From NCBI GenBank assembly GCA_035048495.1, contig CM068544.1, positions 12,456,138-12,520,137 of the forward strand: a stretch of DNA of 64,000 nucleotides, written 5' to 3'. How positions within the stretch are numbered: position 1 is the first letter of the stretch; every line of letters starts with the position of its first letter. Below are positions 58,875-64,000 of the stretch, in pieces. The position numbers were made by a program, and so were the translations under genes. The notes under the pieces were generated by a model. The model worked only from the letters and a program-made list of their open reading frames with translations. It did not search any database and was not told the DNA's origin. This stretch comes from Euptelea pleiosperma. Its lineage: Eukaryota; Streptophyta; Magnoliopsida; Ranunculales; Eupteleaceae.

Positions 58875-60651
58875 GTTGCTGTAATGGAGGAGAGAGTTGT
58901 AAATTGCAGACCATGAATGGTCAGCAACTTAGGAGAAGAAGGAGGTGTTGGCTTGCTTGGTTGCTGGTTTTCAAGGCTACCAAGCCGTGGGCTGCTGCTG
59001 GTGTACCGTTTGCAATTTGCAAAGTGGTGTTGCGGGTGTGCAAGACACATCAGCAAGGTGGCTGGATGTGTTGGCTATGGTGGAGAGGAATGGAGGTGGA
59101 TAGATGGCTGATTTCAATGGTGGACGGTGGTGTGGTTTTCGCCGGAGAAGGCGAAGAGAAGGAGCAAAACAATGATCAGGGAAGAGAGGGGAAAGAAGAT
59201 AGAGATTTTGAGGGGGAGGGAACCAAACTTCTAAGGGAACCGTGGGTTCCTCTTATAGTTTTAGGAGAGAGGAATAGTGATTAGGAGAGAGAATTGTGGA
59301 ATTAGTTGGAGAGGTTGAGGGAGAATTGGTCTTGTGAAGACCATTTCTCTCTCAAGCAAAGGTGGTGTGGGCTTCTAATGAATGGGCTTTGGGCCATGAG
59401 GTTATTGGGTGATGAATCCATAGGCCTTGGGCTATTAAATGGGTAGGTCCTATGCCATAGAGTTGGGCCAAAGGAATTGCCCCATGTCGGCCAGTGAGCC
59501 ACAGGGATAATGGACCGAAAGATTGGGTATGGGTCATGGGCATGGGCTCAAGGATAAGCATCTCCCTAATGGGCCAAATGGATATGGGCCTCTTGCGAGG
59601 CCATGGGTTAGGGTGCGTTTGGCCGCCAGAGGAGAAAAAATGGTAAATGAGCCCAAAACACCATGGGCTCTAGGACGGGTTACAAGGCCGTGGGCTTCCA
59701 ATTTGCTTGTGGGCCACTTGGCCATGGGGGCTGTTAGATGATGAAACTATGATAATTGGATGAGATGAGGTGGCAGTCTGACTCGGTCCACAATTGGCGG
59801 ACCGTAGGATCTGGAAAGATCCAACGGTCAGATGAATGATCTAACGGTCGAATTGAAGATCTAACGGTAAAAGAACTATGAAAGATGGAATAAAGCTAAA
59901 GGAGAGAAGATCTGAGGTTAGATGATGGAGATCAGAGGGTTAGGACGATCGATCTAAGGATCGGATGGTGAGATATAAGCAATTTGATCATGGAGAGGGA
60001 GATCGGATGGTAGATCTGGGGATCTAATGGTAGGATGAGATGATCTACAGGTTAGATATTAGAGTCTAGAGAGATGGAGAGAGAATTAGGAGAGAGGAGA
60101 GAGAAAATAATACAAAATAATGGCAAAAGAGCTGGCGGAGGGTCATGAACCCTGATCTTCAATGTAATCTTCCGTCGGCTTTACCAATTACGTAAGCCGT
60201 CATTTTATGTCAGTTGGTGCGGCTTTGAATCACTTTAGCTCGTCTCTTGGTCTTCAGCTTTTCCTCTCTCTTGGTTCTTTATCTGGCTCTACGATCCTCT
60301 GACTTGACCCATACTTGGCCGGTATCTTCTTGTCATAGCTTGTTGACTCCTTAAGCTTTGATATTAGACTTCTATGGTTGATCATGGGCCCGCAAGTCTC
60401 TAAAATCGCCCGATCAGGTTTCCTGCGAGAGAAAAGCACGTAATGAGACTTAATCAAAACGACTTTATATCTAGACTATCCGAAATGCGTATATTTCATG
60501 CAAATAGTCAATTTTCGTTTAAAGATTGCGCTCTACGCATTGGAAGAAACTCTTACGTGAAAAAGTCGACGAAAAGACAAGTTTTACGTAGGAGAATGCG
60601 ACATCGCTATAAGGATAATGACTTAAAATAAGCACTTTTGGGCGAATATCA
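58168..60651 (-). repeat. 5' LTR of A5, U3-R part
   Basis: Continuation of the A5 LTR after N6. Hairpin 58576-58601, AACGG repeats 59818-59877. It ends GAATATCA at 60651, followed by CAGTG (60652-60656), the A5 target duplication. Confidence 0.92.
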
Positions 60652-60656
60652 CAGTG

Positions 60657-62326
60657 TTGGAGGAGCAGGCTGGAGACGTTACAGTTGCAGGGAGCAGCGA
60701 CTGTGAGGAGGGGCAAGTTGCAGACGAGGAAGAGGGGCAGAAGAAGAGAAGAAAACGATGAAGAAGAAGGGAAGAAGAAGGAGAAGGAGGAGGCGCACGG
60801 CCGGAGTTCTGCAACTCCGGTCGGTATGAAGCTAGGAAGGAAAGAAGAAAAGAAATGAGGAAGAAGCTAAGGAGAAGAAGAAGGAGAGGAGGATTAGAGA
60901 TGCACGGGCAGAAAGGGCAGCGGTGGCTGGAGTTGCAGACTTGCAACTCCGGCGAGAGAAGAGGAGGACGATGCTGCTGTTATGCAGCAGCAGTAGTAAG
61001 AAGAAGAAGAAACAGGAGAAAGAGAAGAGGAAGAAGCGAAAGAGAAGAAGAAGGATAGGAAGAGAAGGGGGAGAAGGGAGAATGACGTGTAGGATGCCGG
61101 AGTTGCTGCCTGCAACTCCGACAAGAGAAAAGATGAAGAAGATGATAAGGAGGAGGAAGAGAATGAAGAAAGAAAAGGAGAAGAAGGAGAGGAAAACATC
61201 CGAAATTTTTTTGAGGGAGGAGAGAAAAAGATAGGAGGGGGATTAGGGTTCCAAAGAACCCTTCTCCTTCCCCTTTTAAAGCTCCCTAGTTTCCATTAAT
61301 TGAAATTAGGGAATTTTTGAAATAAAAAAATAATTTTTTTTTTTTTTTTTTTTTTAAGTAAAACACTACTTTTCTTTGGGGAATGTCCCCATTTAGTGGA
61401 CCCCCTATTTTTTAAAATTTAATTAAAATTATTTTGAAGTTCACGGGGTCCACTAACTAGTCGAACAGCGGGTCGATGATGATGGGCCCGGCTACTGGCC
61501 CACATGGATTGATGATGTCCATCATCTCACAAGATGATGTGACAGATAGTCTGATGGCGATCGGATGGATGGTGACTTGATTGGGACCCAGATTGGTAGA
61601 TCGACGGATCTAGAGAGATCCAACGGTCCGATTGAAGATCCAACGGTCCGATGGAAGATCCAATGGTCAGAAAGCTAAGGGAGATGAGATAGAGCCAATG
61701 GGCAGGAATTCTGGGGTTAGGTCAATAGATTCGAGGACCGAGAGATGAAGAGAGAGAGAGTAAGGAGATATGAGAGAGAAAGTATCAGAAAATGGAGATA
61801 AAAGTATTGGCAGAGGGTCTGGAACACTGGTTTTCACTGTGACCATCCTCACGCTTCTCCAGTAGAGTAGACTATCATTCCTAGCTGATTCAAGTGGCTT
61901 TAAACGCTTTGGTTCGTCTCTTGGTCATTGGCTCTCCTGCTCTCTTCGTTCTTTAGGCCAGTTTTTTGGTCCTCTTATTCAGCCCATATTTGGCCCATAT
62001 CTTCTAGTCATAACATGTGGGCTCTTTAAGCTTTGATCATGGGCTTTCCTGATCGATGTGGGCTCGTAAGTCTTGAGAATTGTCCCATCGGGGTTTCCTG
62101 CGACAGAAGAAGCGCGTAATGAGACTTTATCAGAATGACTCAATGTCTAGACTTCCGAAAATGTGTTTAATGCATGCAAATATACCATTTTGTCTAGAAA
62201 AGTGTGTTCTACGCAACAGAAGAGACTCTTACGTAGAAAAGTAGATAAATAGAGCCTTCTACGTAGGAGAATGCGATAACGCTAAAAGGATAATTGCTTA
62301 AAATAAGCACTTTTGAGCGAATATCA
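60657..62326 (-). repeat. 3' LTR of A4, U3-R part
   Basis: Continuation of the LTR broken at 30391. Hairpins at 60801-60820, 60927-60952 and 61097-61121; start-site hairpin in altered form GGGTTC-CAAA-GAACCC (61246-61261); diverged palindrome (61284-61311); AACGG units (61617-61676). Ends GAATATCA at 62326. Confidence 0.92.
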
Positions 62327-64000
62327 CAACCCCTAACCAACATATTACCAATCCTTGGCAATTAGTGCAAAATAAATGAGCTTAAAAGGGCTCTGCATAT
62401 GCTGCACACTTTTTCATATTAGCTCCGGGAAAACACCGTTCGTCAAATCATTGAATGGATTCAAAAATAGTTACATGCTAGCGAAGAGTTGAAAAGTTTT
62501 GGCAAGACTACAGACTGATAATCATGACCCAAAATAGTTAGACTCTGCGTGTGTGTGTGCTCAACATTCTCATCATCCGACAGTAAAGATTTCCAGATCA
62601 CCTCTAAGTTTTTATGCCTCGACCTCAAATCTCACATGTTTAGCACTCAGAATAGAATCACATAAGAAGGGTTTTCTTCTTTTCTCTCAATTTATATGTG
62701 AGGAGATGTGTTGATATATGAAAGCAAAGATCTCACATATATATTATTTAAAGGAAGGACATCTTTAACAGAAGAAGATCTCATGATTGGAATACCACTT
62801 CACTCGGGAACGTCAGATCAAACTTTATAGCTTCTCCTTCTCCAATCTCCACGTTTTATGATCGTGCTATCCTAGAATCAAATAGGACTTTCCTGGGTTA
62901 TAATGAGGCTTAGGTCCGGTGTAGAAAAATAAAGGAATACAGGATTTCAAAGATCTTGAGAGGATATCTCTATTTTTTTGTATTTTTCCTGCGATATAGC
63001 ACCATTATCTGGTTCTCTTTCCTTTTTTTTTTGTATTTTTCTCTTTTTCTTGATATTTCTGAGACTGCTCAATTTCTTGTCAGCTCTTTTTCATACTTTC
63101 TTTCCATATTTTGTTTTCAGCTTGAACCACTTTCTTTTCCTTTTGATTTTTCTTCTTTACTTTTCTTTTCACGGTACACCCACATCAGTTATTCTTTATC
63201 CTTCTCAAAAGTAGGGTAGCTAGTAACACTTCGTAGCTGAACTGCGTTTTTGGTTAATGGGCTTAACAAGAAAAGGCTTTTATAGAAAGGTTCAAAGGGT
63301 TTCTAGTGAAGTATAATTCAGGTGAGTAAAAAGGCTGAATGGTTCAGAAAAAATAGCCTAAATCATTTTCTAGGGTTTGCACTATCATGTATACTGTCTT
63401 GATTGGATATAGAGAAGGTTCTGTCGTAGTAATCCAATGTTGATGTCGTTCTGAGTTTTATGATTGAAGCAAAGGATAATGAGATCTCTCAACGAATATT
63501 GCGGGCATGAAGAATAGTGAGTCATCTTGTGACTCAGAATTGTTTTATAACCCTCTGAATTGATTAAAGGCTCGAATTATTCTCACAGGAATTCTAGAAT
63601 TTCTAAACTTAGGATGACTCTGATATTGATAGTGTACAATTGTGCCAAATATGAGTTTTTCTGAGTTTTCAAACCTGCTGTAGTCACGCTTGACTTGACT
63701 CAATGCTAACAAAAATTGGCATCCTCAATACTGACTTAACGGAGGTTTTCAGCTAATCAAAGTCAGGGTATTTGACACATTTTTGAAATTCTAGAAAACT
63801 TTTGGAGAACATCGAAAATCACCTCAAAAACAACTTTTTTTTTTTTTTTATCAAAATGAAGACATGAGTTTTGGTAAATACCCACCCCCAACCAAAATAC
63901 AGCACCGTCCTCGGTGCTCATGACCGGGACATAAAATGATGAAAAATCGTGATGATGATGCAAAGGTTCAGGGAGGATGTTACCAAGTCAGCAGAAACTC
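62327..64000 (-). other. PPT and part of the 3' non-coding region of A4
   Basis: Matches 4243-5950 of A2, with a small deletion near 63577 relative to the others. The T-rich antisense ORF (62956-63219) is the same composition effect as in the other elements. The window ends before any coding region. Confidence 0.8.

Larger units (their letters stand above)
30392..60651 (-). mobile_element. A5: decayed Athila-type element, interrupted by S7 and N6
   Basis: Minus-strand element with 3' LTR 30392-33964 (3573 bp) and 5' LTR 45378-46468 joined to 58168-60651 (3575 bp). By eye the LTRs differ at about 45 positions (over 1%). The target duplication reads CGGTG (30387-30391) against CAGTG (60652-60656), one mismatch. 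Both fit an older insertion. Internal region 33965-45377 holds broken gag and pol, with S7 inserted in RT. LTR ends are TGAAATTAAGG...GAATATCA, a subfamily distinct from A2. Confidence 0.93.
29365..64000 (-). mobile_element. A4: Athila-type element, 3' end only, running off the window
   Basis: Minus-strand element inserted in host DNA. Its 3' LTR is 29365-30391 joined to 60657-62326 (about 2697 bp), interrupted by A5. PPT (62327-62338) and conserved 3' non-coding region (to 64000) follow; coding region, leader and 5' LTR lie beyond the window. Whether it is of the A2 or N1 kind cannot be told. The host-side target duplication would be about 29360-29364; the partner is not visible. Confidence 0.9.

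Noticed and set aside
1..64000. tRNA, rRNA or CRISPR features
   Set aside because: None found. The only tRNA-related sequences are the 13-base primer-binding sites, and the repeats are LTRs and microsatellites.

Overview
This is repeat-dense nuclear DNA from a flowering plant. The evidence is a gag-pol of the Athila type (Ty3/gypsy, Metaviridae; protease [16 protein letters not shown], zinc-binding integrase), primer-binding sites matching plant tRNA-Asp, and long AT-rich leaders. The species cannot be told. No bacterial features, tRNA, rRNA or CRISPR are present. Only about 2 kb (1-121 and 27495-29364) is not retrotransposon.

The rest resolves into seven insertions of one superfamily, named here by order. 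All LTRs share the ends TGATATTCGC...CTACTTTCA (or a close variant), and five insertions are flanked by 5-bp target-site duplications (TSDs). Left nest: S3 is a solo LTR on the + strand (122-1913 plus 26436-27489, TSD GCTAT). It is interrupted by A2, a minus-strand element with an intact pol (1914-26430, TSD GGCGG). A2's 5' LTR is in turn interrupted by N1, a minus-strand non-autonomous element (13674-24761, TSD GTGCT). Right nest: A4 (minus strand, from 29365 past the window end) has its 3' LTR interrupted by A5 (30392-60651, decayed gag-pol, TSD CGGTG/CAGTG). A5's RT is broken by a truncated + strand LTR, S7 (38398 to about 40756). A5's 5' LTR is interrupted by N6 (46469-58162, TSD CAGGT), a relative of N1.

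Each internal region read on the minus strand runs: tRNA-Asp PBS, about 1.7 kb leader with a conserved splice-donor-like site, coding region, about 1.9 kb conserved 3' non-coding region with hairpins, then a polypurine tract touching the 3' LTR. A2 codes for protease, RT, RNase H and integrase but has lost part of gag, including the zinc knuckle. A5 once coded for the full set and is now a pseudogene. N1 and N6 instead carry one ORF that is a rearranged relic of gag-pol: flanking and linker segments remain, the capsid core, zinc knuckle, protease active site, RT, RNase H and integrase are gone, and linker segments have been duplicated. It stays open in N1 for 617 codons and I regard it as the main find.

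The LTRs hold several conserved structures: 20-bp repeats carrying MSA-type AACGG motifs in U3, a 26-bp perfect palindrome next to the TATA box, and many copies of a CCGGAGTTGCA/TGCAACTCCGG hairpin set in (TTC)n tracts downstream of the likely start site. Element activity would need proteins in trans for N1 and N6. LTR pairs of N1 and A2 are almost identical, so both moved recently; N6 is older and A5 oldest, consistent with the nesting order.
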